37,772 nt of DNA from Anaerolineae bacterium (GTDB lineage Bacteria; Chloroflexota; Anaerolineae; B4-G1; SLSP01): positions 1-37,772 of the forward strand of contig JALXBP010000133.1 of NCBI GenBank assembly GCA_026991395.1. The letters run 5' to 3'. Below, one piece after another: positions 1 through 13,200 of this stretch (within the stretch, counting starts at the first letter, position 1; every line of letters begins with the position of its first letter). A program made the translations under genes and the position numbers. The notes under the pieces are model-generated. The model was given only the letters and a program-made list of their open reading frames with translations, did not search any database and had not been told where the DNA came from.

Positions 1-201
1 GCTCCAATCCTGCGTCGGCAGCGGGGTGGGTGTGGCGGTCGGCAGGGGCGTGCCGGACGGTGTGACGGTGGAGAGTGTGGTGGGCGCGGGCGCGGCGGGC
101 CGCCGGAGGAGGGCGGCAGCCGCGAGGGCCAGGAGGGTGAGGAGTAGCACGGCTCCCAGCAGGACCGGCCAATGTGTGCGGTTCGTTTGGGTTGTGTTCA
201 T
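1..201 (-). CDS. N-terminal fragment of an exported/membrane-anchored protein, running off the left edge
   Basis: Reverse strand from ATG (199-201) reads MNTTQTNRTHWPVLLGAVLLLTLLALAAAALLRRPAAPAPTTLSTVTPSGTPLPTATPTPLPTQDWS: hydrophobic segment then Pro/Thr-rich linker; AAAGGAG ribosome-binding site upstream. Not in the ORF track, because it is open at the edge. Confidence 0.65.
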   Translation of the reverse strand, partial: MNTTQTNRTHWPVLLGAVLLLTLLALAAAALLRRPAAPAPTTLSTVTPSGTPLPTATPTPLPTQDWS

Positions 202-311
202 CGGGTTGTGCTCCTTTCTGTATCACCAACGTTAGTGGTGGCAGCGGCGCGATAAAAGTATACCATGATTTCATCTACTCAGCAACAGATCAGGTGGCAA
301 GTAACGCAGGG

Positions 312-668
312 ATGGAAGGTTGCCGGAGACGGGGGGACGATCCGGACCCCAACCGTGCCAACTACGACGAGACCGGCATCGGCACGACCAGCGCGGTGGG
401 CTGCTTCCCCGGCGGAGCCAGCCCCTGCGGAGTGGAGGAGTTGAGCGGGAATGTCTGGGAGTGGTCGAGGAGTTTGTATCGCGGCTATCCTTACGTCCTT
501 GAGGATGGACGCGAGGACCTTGAGGCGGATGGCCGCCGGGTGGTGCGCGGCGGATCGTTCCACCTCAATGAGAGCTTCGTCCGCTGTACCTATCGCGACG
601 GGCACTTCCCGGACGGTCGCTGGTTCAACTTCGGGTTTCGCTTGGCGGTGGTGCCCCGCTCTCTATGA
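312..668 (+). pseudogene. Isolated C-terminal fragment of an FGE-sulfatase (C-type lectin fold) domain
   Basis: DPDPNRANYDETGIGTTSAVGCFPGG...LSGNVWEW...RVVRGGSF...FVRCTYR...FGFRLAVVPR matches the C-terminus of the 23038-26133 protein (DPDPNCANYDESGIGTTSAVGCFPGG...MSGNVWEW...RVLRGGSF...FVRCAYR...VGFRLAVVSR). The NACHT and N-terminal FGE parts are absent. Confidence 0.7.
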
Positions 669-675
669 GCGCTGT

Positions 676-702
676 CCCTCTGGTCGCGCCGCAGGCGCGG
701 CC
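676..702 (+). repeat. 27-nt repeat copy 1, hairpin-forming, just 3' of the FGE fragment
   Basis: CCCTCTGGTCGCGCCGCAGGCGCGGCC; CGCGCC-GCA-GGCGCG stem (extendable across one T.G mismatch). Identical to 26199-26225. Confidence 0.85.
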
Positions 703-717
703 TCCCCGCCTGACCGC

Positions 718-1236
718 CTACGGATCGGCGAGCCACACCGCCACGGTCGTCACCGCACCGACGGAGCCGGGCAGATCGAAGGGCTTGCTCGTGCCCAGCC
801 GCCGACCTCCACGGCCTGCACAGGCCACCCAGCGGAAAGGCCCCTTGCCCAGGTCGGCCTCGGCGACCCACCACCGCTTCCGGGCCGTGACCTCGCCACC
901 GTCCACGGTTACGTCGTCCGGCGTCCCTTGCCAGCCCTCGACGTCGTGCCACTCGCCCAGGCCATCCTGCCACTGGACGACGGTCCACACGCTCTGCCAA
1001 TGGGCCTCGTTCCAGGGCCAGGTGGCGGGGAAGTGCGCCTGCAACTCGATCGTCGCGCCGGGCGGAGCCGGGCGGCGCGGGTGCGGCGGCGCAGGGGTAG
1101 CCGTCGGTGTGGGGGTGGGGGGCCGTGGCGGAAGCGACGGTTGGGCCTGCGCCAGCCCCGGCAACAGGATGAGGAGGGTCAGCATGCCGAACCAGAGGGT
1201 CGGCAAGGGATGCGGATAGCGTCGGCTCCCGTTCAT
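718..1236 (-). CDS. Secreted 172-aa protein with Pro/Thr-rich linker, unknown function
   Basis: MNGSRRYPHPLPTLWFGMLTLLILLPGLAQAQPSLPPRPPTPTPTATPAPP...; AAAGGAGG RBS; ATGA overlap with the stop of the giant gene. Confidence 0.75.
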   Translation of the reverse strand: MNGSRRYPHPLPTLWFGMLTLLILLPGLAQAQPSLPPRPPTPTPTATPAPPHPRRPAPPGATIELQAHFPATWPWNEAHWQSVWTVVQWQDGLGEWHDVEGWQGTPDDVTVDGGEVTARKRWWVAEADLGKGPFRWVACAGRGGRRLGTSKPFDLPGSVGAVTTVAVWLADP

Positions 1237-4200
1237 CGTGCCTCCTTTCCTCTCGGCGCGCCCCGGGGGCGGGGTGGAAGGTGGTCCCCGGCGGGATGTT
1301 CCGTCGTGCCGTCGAGGGCTGCCGATGTTACGCCCGCCGCGTGCAGGACCACGTCCACCGGCCCCCTGATGTTGTCGTATGCGCCGCCGAGCAACTCGTG
1401 ATTCTCCTGCACCGCGCCGTAGTCCGTGGCGGTGTTGGCCGAGTCCACCTGCGCCCACACCTGGGTCTCCTCGGCCAGCGGACGGTCGATCCGGCTTAGC
1501 TCTGCCCGATAGTAAGCATCGCCCACGGTGAGCGTGAGCCTCCCGCCCGGCGTGAGGGCGGGCAGGGCGTCGGCGGTCACGCCCCACACGACCCCCTGCT
1601 CACCCAAGAGGCTCCAGGTCTGGTTGACGCCGGTCGGCGCGCTCTCCGGGTCGAGGTAGAGATCGACCCAGAACTCGTCGGTAACGGGCCTGTCGCCGAT
1701 GTTCCGGATGACCACCTGCACGTTGTCGGGGGTGGCGACGATGCGCTCGACCACGAGGTTGGGGGCCGGGACGTGCTCCCTCGCGACCATCGGCAGATGG
1801 ACGATGGGCCGGGGGAAGAGTTCCACCTCGAACGGCCCCGCCGTGGTTACGTTGCCCGCCTCGTCGGCAGCGGTAACCCACAGGAGATAGCGCCCGGCGA
1901 TCGGCGGATGGAGGTCGTAGCGCCACGTCCGGCCCGAACGCTCCGGCGGCTCGCTGTAGAACTCGCCCGTCGGCGTCCGGACATCCACCCGCAGGTAAAC
2001 CGTCGGCCCGCCGTCGCTCGCCGTCCCCTCCAGCACGCGGAGGGTGGGGGTATAGACCACGGCGCTCACCACCTGCATCGCCGTGATCACCGGCGCGACG
2101 TTGTCGATGATGACGAGCATCGTCGTCGGATCGGCGGTGCGGTTGCCCACTGCGTCCGTGCCGTAGAGCGCGAGGGTCTCGGTTACGAAGTCCAGCGGCT
2201 CGTCGCCGATCACCCGGTAGGTCCAGCGGCCCGACGTGGCGGCGCTGGAGCGCGGCGTCAGCACCAGCAGGCTGCGCTCGTAGGCTCCGTCGTCGGTGGA
2301 CGGGTTCGAGTCGCAGATGCGCAGCGTCCACGTGCCCGCCGCCGTCTCGCCCCGGAAGGCTTGCAGCGGCTCGCGGGGCCTGGCCCGCCGTTCGTAGTAG
2401 GGGGCGGTCGGGTCCTGGTCGCCGCGCAGATCGCCCAGGCCCACCGGCTCGGCGTCGTCGAGGAAGAGGTCGGCGTTCCGGAAGTCGGTGCCGGGGATGC
2501 CGTCGTCGAGCAGGCGCACGCTCGCGCCCGTCGGCGATTCCAGCGTGACGCGGAGGTCGTCGCGGCGGGCGTGGGCGGCGACGAAGCCGACGCTCACCCG
2601 CCCGATGGGGAAACTTTCGGTAACCGTGAAGGTGCGCACGATCTCGCCGCCGCCGCAGGTCGTGGTGCCGTCGATGGCGACGGGGGCGGGCGGCACATCC
2701 TCCCGCACGACGATCGGGGGAGCGGGGGCGTCCGTCAGCAGCGTGGCCGGGCCGCAGGTGGCATCGGCGCAGAGTTCGACCCCGGCTACGCCGCCCTCGT
2801 CCACCACCTCGCCCTCCAGCGCGAAGGTGCCCGCCCGCAGCAGGCTGCCGGAGACGATCCCCGTGGCGGTTACGTCGAAGGTTACGGTCGGCGGCCTCGC
2901 ATCCACCAGGAAGGGCTGCCAGGCGCTCCAGGCGCTCTCCTGCCCCCAGGTGTCCGTGGCTCCGAGGCGCAGGTTGAGGGTCTGACCGTCGCGGGCGCTG
3001 CTCGTATCCCAGGCGCACGACCATCGACCGTCCTCCGGCGTCTCGTCCGGGCAGGCGAAGCTGCCGATCCCCTGAACCTCCACCGTCACCAGGGGGACGC
3101 CGGAGTCGTCGTAGGCGTAGCCGATCAGCCTGTTCTCCCCGGCGGCGATCCGGTAGGTCGGCTCCTGAATCCCCAGGAAGCGCGGGCTTTCGTTGTCCAC
3201 CCGGTGGTCGGCCCATATCCACTCCAGCGGCTCGCCGGAGGAGGGGTGGGCGTCGTCGTAGAGGCGCGCCTCGACCGAGGCCCGGGGCGCGCTGCTCCGG
3301 CCCGTGTCCACCACGCCCCGGAAGACGAGCGTCCCCTCCCCGCCCGGAGCGATGTCGCCCAGGCTCACCAGCCGGTGGTCGTCGCCGGGCGTCAGGCGCA
3401 GGGCGTCGTGGGCCGAAAGGTCCACCTGCACGCCGGTAGCGGGGTCCGTCCCCTCGTTGCGGTAGCGGAGGGTGTAGGTGATGACCTGGCCGTCGCCCAG
3501 CGGCGGCACGTCGGCGTTCGGCCGCTCGCCCGGCAGCAGCCCCCACAGGTCGAACAGTCCGTCGTCCAGGTGATGATAGACGGCCCCCGGCGGCTCGACC
3601 GAGAGGCGGAGCCGGAGATCGGCGTCCGGGTAGGGGGCGGTGATCCCGTCGCTCCCGTTGGGGCAGACCCCCGCGCCCAGCCCGTCCCAGTGGTAGCGGT
3701 GGTCGAGGGCGAACTCGTGCGCCCCGTCGGAGGGCCTCTCGATCACGCGGCGGCTGTCCACACTGTTGCCGTTGGGCATCACGGCCCACAGGCGCAGGCC
3801 GTCCTCCTCGCTGGCGAAGGCCACCAGGTTGAGCGGCGTCGAGGCCGGATCGGCGATGCCCAGCAGGTCGAAGGGGAGGTAGAGGTCGGTCTGCCCGTCG
3901 CGCAGGGCCGGGTCGAAGCGGTACTGCGATGTCGAGAGGGCGCGTTCGAAGGCCCAGGCGCGCCCGTCCCACTGCAGCAGGAGGGCGGTCTCGGAATCGC
4001 GCACCCAGACCAAATAGTCGGCAGCCATGCCGACCGTCGGCGAGAGGGGCGTGGCATCGGGCAGATAGAGGCGCGTGTCGGTCATCGTGGCGCTGTAGGG
4101 GTCGAAGGCGGTGATGGTGCCACCGGCCCGGATATCCAGGTAGATGAAGAGGTCGCCGTCGGTGGACCAGTTAGCGCCGGTCCAGGCCAGGCGCAGCGCT

Positions 4201-7200
4201 TCCTCGTTCCAGGTAACGTAGAAGGTCTGCTCAGCGCTCATGGCGGCCCGGCCCGTCGCGTTGCGGCTGACCCGCCGGTCCACGCCGACCCGCGTGCAGC
4301 CGCTCTCCATCCAGCCGTCGTAGAGGCCGTCCGGATCGTCTAAGAGCACGTAGTCCGGCGTGGCGGGGCCGTCCACGTAGACCGGGCCGATGCGCTGCGC
4401 CCGCTGCTGGCCGTACACATCCCGGCAGGTAAGCTGCACCGACACCTTCTGACCGTCGCGGGCCTGGTACCGGGCCTGCCGCACGGGTGGACCGTAAGCG
4501 GCGGCGGTCGTCGTTACCGTGCCGGTCGTCCGGATCGTCCATTCGGCCAGGTAGTCGGCCAAGCCGCTGCCGTCGCTGCTGGCGGTCCAGGTGAGAATCA
4601 GCGTGGGCGAGACGGCCCGCAGGGTATCGCCGGGGGCGAGCGGGGTGCCGCCGCTGCTCAGGGTGAGGGTAACCGGGGCGGGCGGAACCACGTCCACGGT
4701 GACGAGCGCGGTGGCCTGCGCCGTGTGCACGGCGATGTCGGTGGCCTGCGCCGTGACGGTGTAGGTCTCGCCGTCGGGAAGCGGCCCCGCGCCCAGATAC
4801 CAGGGCACGACCCACGGGCCGCTGGCGGAATCGACGCTCCCCTCGAAGCGGCGCGCGCCGGTGACGACGACCCGCACGCCGGGCCGACCGACGGTGTCGG
4901 TAACCCGTCCGCTCAGGTCGAGGGTGTTGGGCAGGTGGTAGTGGGTGGTGGTGAGCAGCGTGGGGGTGATGACGACGCTCGGCGGCTGAGCGTCCACGGT
5001 GACGGTGAGGGTGTCGGTGGCGACGTTCCCCTCCCGGTCGGTAATCAGCGCCCGGAGCCGGTGCTCCCCCTCGCCGGAGGGTGCCCAATCGGTGGACCAG
5101 TAGGTGCCGGTAACGATGCCGCTCCACGTCTCGGTGTAGAGGGTGGCGGCATCCACGGTAACGGTCAGGGCCTGCAGCGAGGAGGTGATCGCCTCGGCCT
5201 GGCCGGTAACGCTAACCGGCGCCAGGCTGCCGAGCACCGGCGGCACGCTGAGGATGGAGACGGTGAGGCTGGGTTGGCTCTGCGCCTGGGGCAGGGCCGT
5301 CGCGGGGAGGGGCTGCCGGGTGGCGGTCAGGGTAACCGTGGTGCAGTTGCCCGCCGTGTCGCAGGCCGTGGCCTGCTCGCCGCCTGTCGGGTCGCAGGCC
5401 GCCGTCCCCCCGCCGACGCCCGAGAGGCTCAGCACCCGCAGCCCGTAGTCCCAGGCGGCGACGCAGGCGTAGCCGCCGGAGAGGGCGACGCCACGGGCGT
5501 AGCCCGGCGTGTAGAGGCCGTCCGTGAACCGGGGGTCGGCGGGGTCGGCGATGTCGATGACGGGCATCCCGCTGAGGCCGTCGGCCAGGTAGGCGTAACG
5601 CCCGCGGATGGCCACGTCCTCGGCATAGCCCGGCGTCTCGTAGGAGCCGACCTCGGTCGGGCTGAGCGGGTTCGACACGTCGATGACCCGCAGACCGGCG
5701 GGGCCGTCGGCCACGCAGGCGAGGGTGCCGGAGATGGCGACGCCGACGGCATCGCCCGGCGTATCGAAGGAGGAGACGACGGCGGGCGATGCGGGATCGG
5801 TTACGTCCACGAGCGCCAGGCCCGCGCTATCGCCGACCACGTAGGCGTAGTTGCCGGAGACGGCGACGTCGTAGGCGGGGGCGAGGCTCGGAACGATCCC
5901 CGCGTAGAAGCCGGTCGAGAGGTCCAGCACTATCAGCCCGTTGCCTCCGTCGGCCACGTAGGCGTAGTTCCCCGCGACGGCGACGGCATGGGCCTCCGGC
6001 GTCTCGGCCCCTCCGAGCAGGGCCGGGTGCGCCGGGTCCGAGACATCCACGATGACCAGGCCGTCCGTCTCGTCGGCCAGGTAGGCGCGGCTGCCGACGA
6101 TCGCCACGTCCAGCGCCCTGCCCGTCGTGGCGAAGCGGCCCAGTGGGCGCGGATGGCCGGGGTCGGCGATGTCCACCACCTGCAGGCCGCGCTCCCCGGC
6201 GGCGACGTAGGCGCGGGTGCCGGAGACGGCGACGGCATGGGCGATGCCGACGGTGTCCAGCGCGCCGACCTCCCGCAGCGTCGCGGGGAAGAGGTCGCAG
6301 ACGGCGGTCAGCCGGTCGAGGGGGCGCGCCGTCTCGGCGGTGCCGCCGGAGAGGGCCGCGTACCAGGGGGAGCGGACGTGGCGGCGCTCGGTGGCGACGC
6401 CCACGCCGCACGGCGTCCGGAAGCGCTCCGCGTCCAGGCTGAAGTCCTGGGCGACGGTGGTGTAGCGGCAGTAGGGGCCGATGATGGTGCGCGTCATCGT
6501 CAGGCGCGGGGCGAGGGTATCCACCTCGCCGCGCCACACGCCACGGCTCTCCACGGCGTTGTCCACGTGGCCCGCCGCATCCCGGCCCCGCAGGTCGAGC
6601 CGGTAGGAGCCTTCCAGCCCGGCGGGCGGCGTAACGCTCCACTCGGCCACTTCCCCACCGGCGGGGACGAGCGTCGTCTCGCGCCAGCGGCTCTGGTAGA
6701 GGGCGTTGATCTCCTGCTCCGACAGGGCGCGCGGGTAGATGCGCACATCGTCCAGCCGCCCCTGCCAGTACGCCAGGACGTCCGGGGCGGCGGTTACGTC
6801 CCAGCGGAGCGTGGCCGAGGTGCGGGCATCGGCGAAGGTGTGGCTGCCGGTGCCGAGCGTGGTGTCGAGGGCGAGGGTCCCCAGGGAAGACCAGACGAAG
6901 CGCCCCGTCGTCGGGTCCCATCCCGCGCGCTCCACCTCGAGGGTGGCCGGGCCGCAGAGGGTGATCGCGCGGTCGATGGGAAGCTCCCGATTCGGCGCGG
7001 GCCAGGGCGGGGTGATGTACGCCGCCGCGCCATCGACGCTGACCCGATAGAGCGGGGTCCAGGCCGGATGGGGGATGATCCCCTGCAGGGTGAGGACGGC
7101 GCAGGAGGTGTTGGCGACCGCGTCGCGGCCCACATCGAACCGCTGCGTGGGGTAGGGGGTGCGACCGGCGAACCGGTCGGTCGCCGCCCGCTCGACGCCG

Positions 7201-10200
7201 TCCACGTAGATTCGGCAGGTGGTGCCGTCGAAGGTAACCGCCACGTGGTGCCACGCATGCTCGGTGAGGATGCTGCCGGTGGTGAAGGTCTCCCGGCTGC
7301 TGCCGTCGCCGAAGCCGACCTGCAAGGCGGTGCGGTTGACGACCCGCAGGAAGGGGTAGGCGTAGGGAGCCTCGCCGTAGGCCCCGCTGCCCAAGATGGG
7401 GTAGGCCCCGTCATCGGCGGGCGCGGGGTAGACCCAGGCCATCTGGGTGAAGCGGCCACCGCTCAGGTCGAGACCGGCGTCCGGGGCGACGCCGACGTAG
7501 TCGTCCGTGCCGTCGAAGGGCAGCGCGTAGGCTCCGACCGGGCCGGGCACGGCCTGTTTGGCGGGGTCGTCCGCGCCGATGTGCAGCGTGCCGTGGTGTT
7601 CCCAGCCGGAGACGTCCTCCAGGCGCGCGCCGTCGGCGGCCCAAGCGCTCTCGAAGGGCAGCCGCAGCAGCGGGCCGTCGCCCAAGTAGAGAGCCTCGAT
7701 CTCGTCGGCGGAGAGGGCGCGGTCGAAGAGGCGCACCTCGTCGATCCGCCCGGCAAAGGGTTCCTCGCCCCAGAGGTCCCGCCCGATGAGCAGGTCGTCG
7801 TCGGCATCGGGGTTGGCGGGGGCGCTTCCGGCGATGGTCTCGCGGGCCTCGCCGTCCACGTAGAAGGTAACGCTGTTGTCGGCACCCATCACGGCGGCGA
7901 CGTGGTGCCACCTCCCCGGCGTCAGCCCGACGTCCGTGGCCTCGTAATCCTGCACGCCGAAGGTGGCGAAGCGCAGACCGGCCCCGTCGAGGAAGAGGCC
8001 GAACCCGTCCGCGCTGTGCCAGCGCTCGGTGCCGATGATGCGCTGCACGCCGGTGAGCCGGTCGGGGTTGATCCAGGCCATCACGGTGAAGTCGTTGGTC
8101 AGCCGGTTGATGGCGCTCTTCCTGATCCAGACCCAATCGTCCAGCCCGTCGAAGCGGGCCGCGCTGCCCTCGTGGCCGGTCGCGCCGACGGTCGGACAGA
8201 GCGCGCCGTAGCACCACCCGTCGTTCCCCTCGCCGGAGATGTCGCGGAAGGTAACGTTGCCGTTGCGGTCCGGGGCGTCCTCGAAGGGGAGGTGGAGCAG
8301 TTCCCCGGCGGGCGCGGGTTCGTCGCAGAAGGGCGAGCCGGGCAGGGTGGACTCGAAGGCCGCCTCGACGCGGGAGAGACCGGCGACGGAGAGATCGGGG
8401 CAGGTGGCGGCATCGGCGACGAAGGAGACGGCCGTCCCGGCCCCGTAGTTCCCGTCCCACGCGGCGACCGTCGTGCCGCAGACCTGCACCGTGCCGGTTA
8501 CGCCGCCGTCTCCGCCGCCGTCGCTCAGGGTGATCCGGCAGGCCGCGCCCTGGTGGCCCCGTCCGTCCCAGGTGTAGGTCGTCCGCGAGGCGAAGGTGCC
8601 CTGCTCGACGCGGTAGAGCGTCGTCTCCAGGCACCTGATCTCGATGCCGGTCTCGTCGCCCGCGTCGTCGGTCGTCCAGGAGACGAGGAGGGGCACGGCC
8701 CGGTCGGTAACGTCGCCCCGCAGGGTAACCGTGCCGGTGAGGGTGGCCGTGGGGATGCCCGCCAGGTCGAGGTGGGCGGCGGGGGCGTCCGCGTCCACGT
8801 AGAGGGTCGCCAGATCGACGCCCGTCCGGTTGCCGACCCGGTCGGCAGCCTCGGCGTGGACGGTGTAGGGGCCGTTGGGCGCGCCGCCGGTGAAGAGGTA
8901 GGCCACGCTCCAAGTGCTCCCCGTTACCGTGGCGGCCTGCGTCCCCAGACCGGCGGGGGTGCCGTCGGGGGTGAGCAGCGTTACCCGCAGGCTGCCCTCG
9001 GCCAGACCGCTGCCGTCGTACCCGCCGGGGAGGGAGGGATCGCTTACCGTGCCGCTCAGGCGCACCATCCAGGCGTGCTCGATGGCGGGGTGCGGCACGG
9101 CGTCGAGGCGCGAGCCGTCGGCTGCGTCCAGCGTCAGCGCGGGGGGCGTGCCGTCCACGTAGAGGGTGTAGTCCTGCGGCGAGCGCTGCCGGTGGCCGAC
9201 GCGGTCCACGGCGCTGGCGCGCAGGGTGTAGCGCCCCTCGCCGGAGGGGGTGAAGGTGGGGCACCAGGCGGTGCCGTTCGGGGCATCCAGGCAGCGCGGG
9301 GCACTGACCCAGGTGAAGGCGCTCTGGCCCTCGCGGCGGAAGCCCAGGCCCACCTGCATCACCTCGGAGGTGGGGTCGATGGCCTCGACGTGCATCACCA
9401 CGTCCCGCTCGGCGCGGTAGTCTGGGCCGTCGGTGCGGATGGAGCGCAGGAGCGGCGTGGGGTCGTCGGCGTCCACGATGACGGGATGGCTCTGGCGGTC
9501 CTCGACCCACTTGCCCTGGTAGAGGAAGACCTCGCGCACCTGGCGGGGCGAGAGGGCGTAGTCGTAGAGCATAACCTCGTCGATGCGACCGGCGAAGGCG
9601 GTGAAGAAGGGATTCCACTCCCGCCCGATCTTGAGCGGGGCGTCGCTCTGGCAGACGGTGCTGGTAAGCGCCACGCTCCGATCCAGACTGCCGTTGATGT
9701 AGAGGTTGACCTGCTGCCCGTCGTAGGTCATCATCAGGTGGTTCCACTGGTTCAGGAGCAGTTCGCCGACGCTGTCGTAGGCCCGCCAGGTGCTGCAGTT
9801 GCCGGCCTGGAAGGAGAAGCGCACCTGGGTCGAGTCGGGCAGCAGCATCAGGCTGTAGTTGCGTTCACCGCCGTTGTCGTTCTCTTTGGCCAGGATGACC
9901 TGCCGCCCGCTCTTGAGTTGGGTGGGCATAACCCACGCGCCGACGCTGAAGGTGGTCACGTCCAGGGCCGGGTCGTCGGGGACGGTGATGACGTCGTCCA
10001 CGCCGTCGAAGCGGGGGGCCAGGCCGACCCGTCCCTGCGCGCCGACGGCGGGGCAGGCGGCGCTGTCGCCGCACGCGCCGTGATTGTCGTGGCCCGAATC
10101 GTCCCTGAAGAACGGCTCCCACCAGAACCGGGCCACGGCGTCGCCGGTGCGGTCGTAGTACTCCACCTCGAGGTGGTGGATGCCCTCGGAGAGGGTGCGG

Positions 10201-13200
10201 GTGGCCCGGTACTCGTGGAGCGTCTGGTCGAACCAGCGGTCGATGATGAGGCCGTCGTCCAGCCGGACGCGCATGCCGTCGTCGGTGCGGGCGATGAAGG
10301 TGTAGGTGCCGGCGTCGAAGTAGAAATCGCCGCTCCAGCGCGCGGAGAAGTCGTCGGGGCCGATGCCGCCGACGGGGCCGCCGGTGCCCCACTCGTGGTC
10401 GAGGGGCCAGGTGTCGCAACCGGTGAAGGCCGGATCGCCGCTCAGGTCGGCGTTGGCGTAGTATTCGCTCCGGAAGGCGCAGGCGGGCGTGGATTCGTCC
10501 AAGTGCATCTGGAAGCGGGGGGCGGCGTGGAAGAGGACCTGGACTTCGACGTCGGTCAGGGGGCGGTGGAAGAGGCGCACGTCGTCGATGCGGCCCTCGA
10601 AATAGTCGTGCCCGGCGTCCCTGGCGTAGCCGATGTTGACGCCGGTCTGCCGGTCGAAGTCGGAGGAGGCCTTGCTGCCGGAGGCGACCGGCGTGCCGTC
10701 CACGTAGAGCCGCTGTCCTCCCGCGATGCCGCCGAAGGTGTGCACCAGGTGGTGCCACTCGCCGTCGGCGTAGTTCCGACCGGAGGAGCAGATTCTCTCC
10801 TGGCTCCACAGCCGCGCGCAGAGGTCGCCGTTCCGCAGGTAGATGTCGCGGTCGTCGTCGTAGTCCCCGCCGCCCGGCGTGCCGCTGAAGGCGGAGAAGA
10901 TGCCGCAGTCGGGGCATCGGGTCCGGAACCAGAGGGAGAGGGCGTAGGCCCGCTCGGAGACGTCGATGTTGACCTGGATGTTGTCGTCCACGCCGTCGAA
11001 GAGGGCGGCCTGGTTGATGCGCCCGCTCACGCCTGCGGTGGGGCAACTTCCGCCGTCGGTGCTGTTCCAGGCGCAGATGCCGTCGCCCATACCGGCGACG
11101 TTGTCGAAACTGCTCGTGCCGGGGGCATCGTCGAGGGGCAGGTGCAGGCCGGTAGCTCCGGTCTGGTAGAGTTCCAGCACCTCGTCGGCGGTCAGCGTCC
11201 GCTTGTAGAGGCTCAGTTCATCGATCCGGCCCTGGAAGCGGATGGAGGGGTTCCGGTAATCCACCCAGACCGAGCCTTCCGAGTCGCCGGAGAAGGTCAT
11301 CGTGTACCATTGAGTGCCGTCCTTGTATTCCTGCGGGGTGTCGTTGGTGTCGAAGAGCCAGCCGCCGCCGTCGAGCGGGTCGTCGCCGTCGTCGGGAGCC
11401 GAGCCGCAGCGCTCGCCGCCGTCGTCCTCCCACATCCTCAACGTGCTATCGCCGTAGATGGTGCGTTCCACGTGCACGCCGTACCATCTGCCGTCGCCGT
11501 GATTGTCGTCTATGTCCCCCTGGTTGAATATCTCGCTCCCGTTCCAGGTCATACAGAGTTCGGCAGTGCCGACGCCGTCGTTCTCGTTGGTAACCTCGAT
11601 GCTGTCGATGTCGATGCGGGCCTGGTCGGTGGTGCGGCCGATGTAGAAGATGTACGGGAACGTGTTCGGCGCGGGCCGGTCGTTGCCCAGGTTCCACTCG
11701 TCGGTTCGCTGACCGTTGACGTAGAGCGTGGCGACGTTGCCGGTGAAGTTGCCGTCCGAGTCGTAGGAGGGGCCGAAGGTTACTGCCACGTGATTCCAGG
11801 CGTCGAGGGTGAGGACGTCGCCGCTGGTGCGCTGGACCCATCCGCTGCCGGTGCCGAAGCCGAAGCGGAGTTTGCGGCCCAGGCGCAGCAGGGAGGGGTA
11901 GGCGTAGGGATCGGCATGGGCGGGGTCGCTGCCGTCGGTCTTCCCGTAACCTTCGTAGCGGCCAAAGATGCCCTGGGCGTAGTCGCTGCCGGTATCGTGG
12001 CTGCCGGAATCGGGATAGAGCCAGAGCGCCAGCGTGAACAGGCCGTCGTCCAGGGAGAGGGTATCGTTGGGCACGACCGAGATGTAGCTGCGGCCGTCGA
12101 AGTGCGCGGCCTGGCCGTTCATCCCCGTGGCGCGACCGGGACAGGCCCCCGTGCAGCCGCCCACGCTGCCGAAGCCGGAGGCGTCCAGGAAGGCCGTCGC
12201 TCCGGGCGGCTCTTCGAAGTGCATCTCGAAGACGGGGCGGAGGTAGAGGGCGCGGATCTCCTGCGGGCTGAGGGGCCGAGCGAAGAGGCGCACGTCGTCG
12301 ATGTAGCCGTCGAAGCGATTGCCGCCGTAGGCGCGGCCCAAGTGGACCGTGTCCTTTCCCCGGAAGGGGGCGTGCCCCGTCTCGACGGCCGTGAGTTCGC
12401 CGTTGACGAAGATGGCCATCTCGCCGGTGGCCTCGTCGTAGCGGAAGACGAGGTGATACCACTCGCCGCTCGCCAGCGTGGTGTCGCTGCTCAGCGCGTT
12501 GTTGTAGAAGTTCATACGGGGATGACCGTTGCGGACGCCGAGGAACAGGCCCTCGTTCGTCGCCCGCCTGTCCGTGCCCATCACCGTCCTGCTGCCGGTG
12601 AAGTCGTCCCCCTTGACCCAGGCGGAGAGGGTGAAGCTGCCGTCGTCGAGGCCCAGCGTTTCGGCGTCGGGGAGGATGACGTACTTGTCGCCGCCGTCGA
12701 AGCGGAGGGCGTAGCCGAAGATGCCGGATTGCTGGCGGGCCGGGCAGTGGCTGGCGCTGCACGTGCCGTTGCGGGGCGGCAAGGCCCCGGAGTCGTCGAG
12801 GAAGGTGGTGGCACTTACCGCTTCGTCCAGGCGCAGCCACAGTTCGGCGAAGTTCGATTGCTCCTGCCGGTCGGTGACGAGCGCACCGGCCACCTGGGTC
12901 AGGTCCATCCGCGCCGAGGGGGCCTCCTCGCTCACCTGGACGTTGCCCGCCATCGTGGCCCGGCCCTGCGGTTCGAGGACGAAGGTGGTGAGCGGTACGT
13001 CGTCGGCGAGCAGGCCGGGGAAGTCGGTGCTCAGCAGGCCCTGGGCGTAGCGACCGGGCAGATTGTTCTCGACGGTGGCGCGGTAGTCCAGTTGCTCGCC
13101 GGGGCGGACGATGAGGTCGTTGGGGTTGTAGAGGCCGTCCCGAAGCCGTTGGACCTCGGCGTGCGAGAGGGCGTGGTCGAAGAGGGCGACCTCGTCGAGG

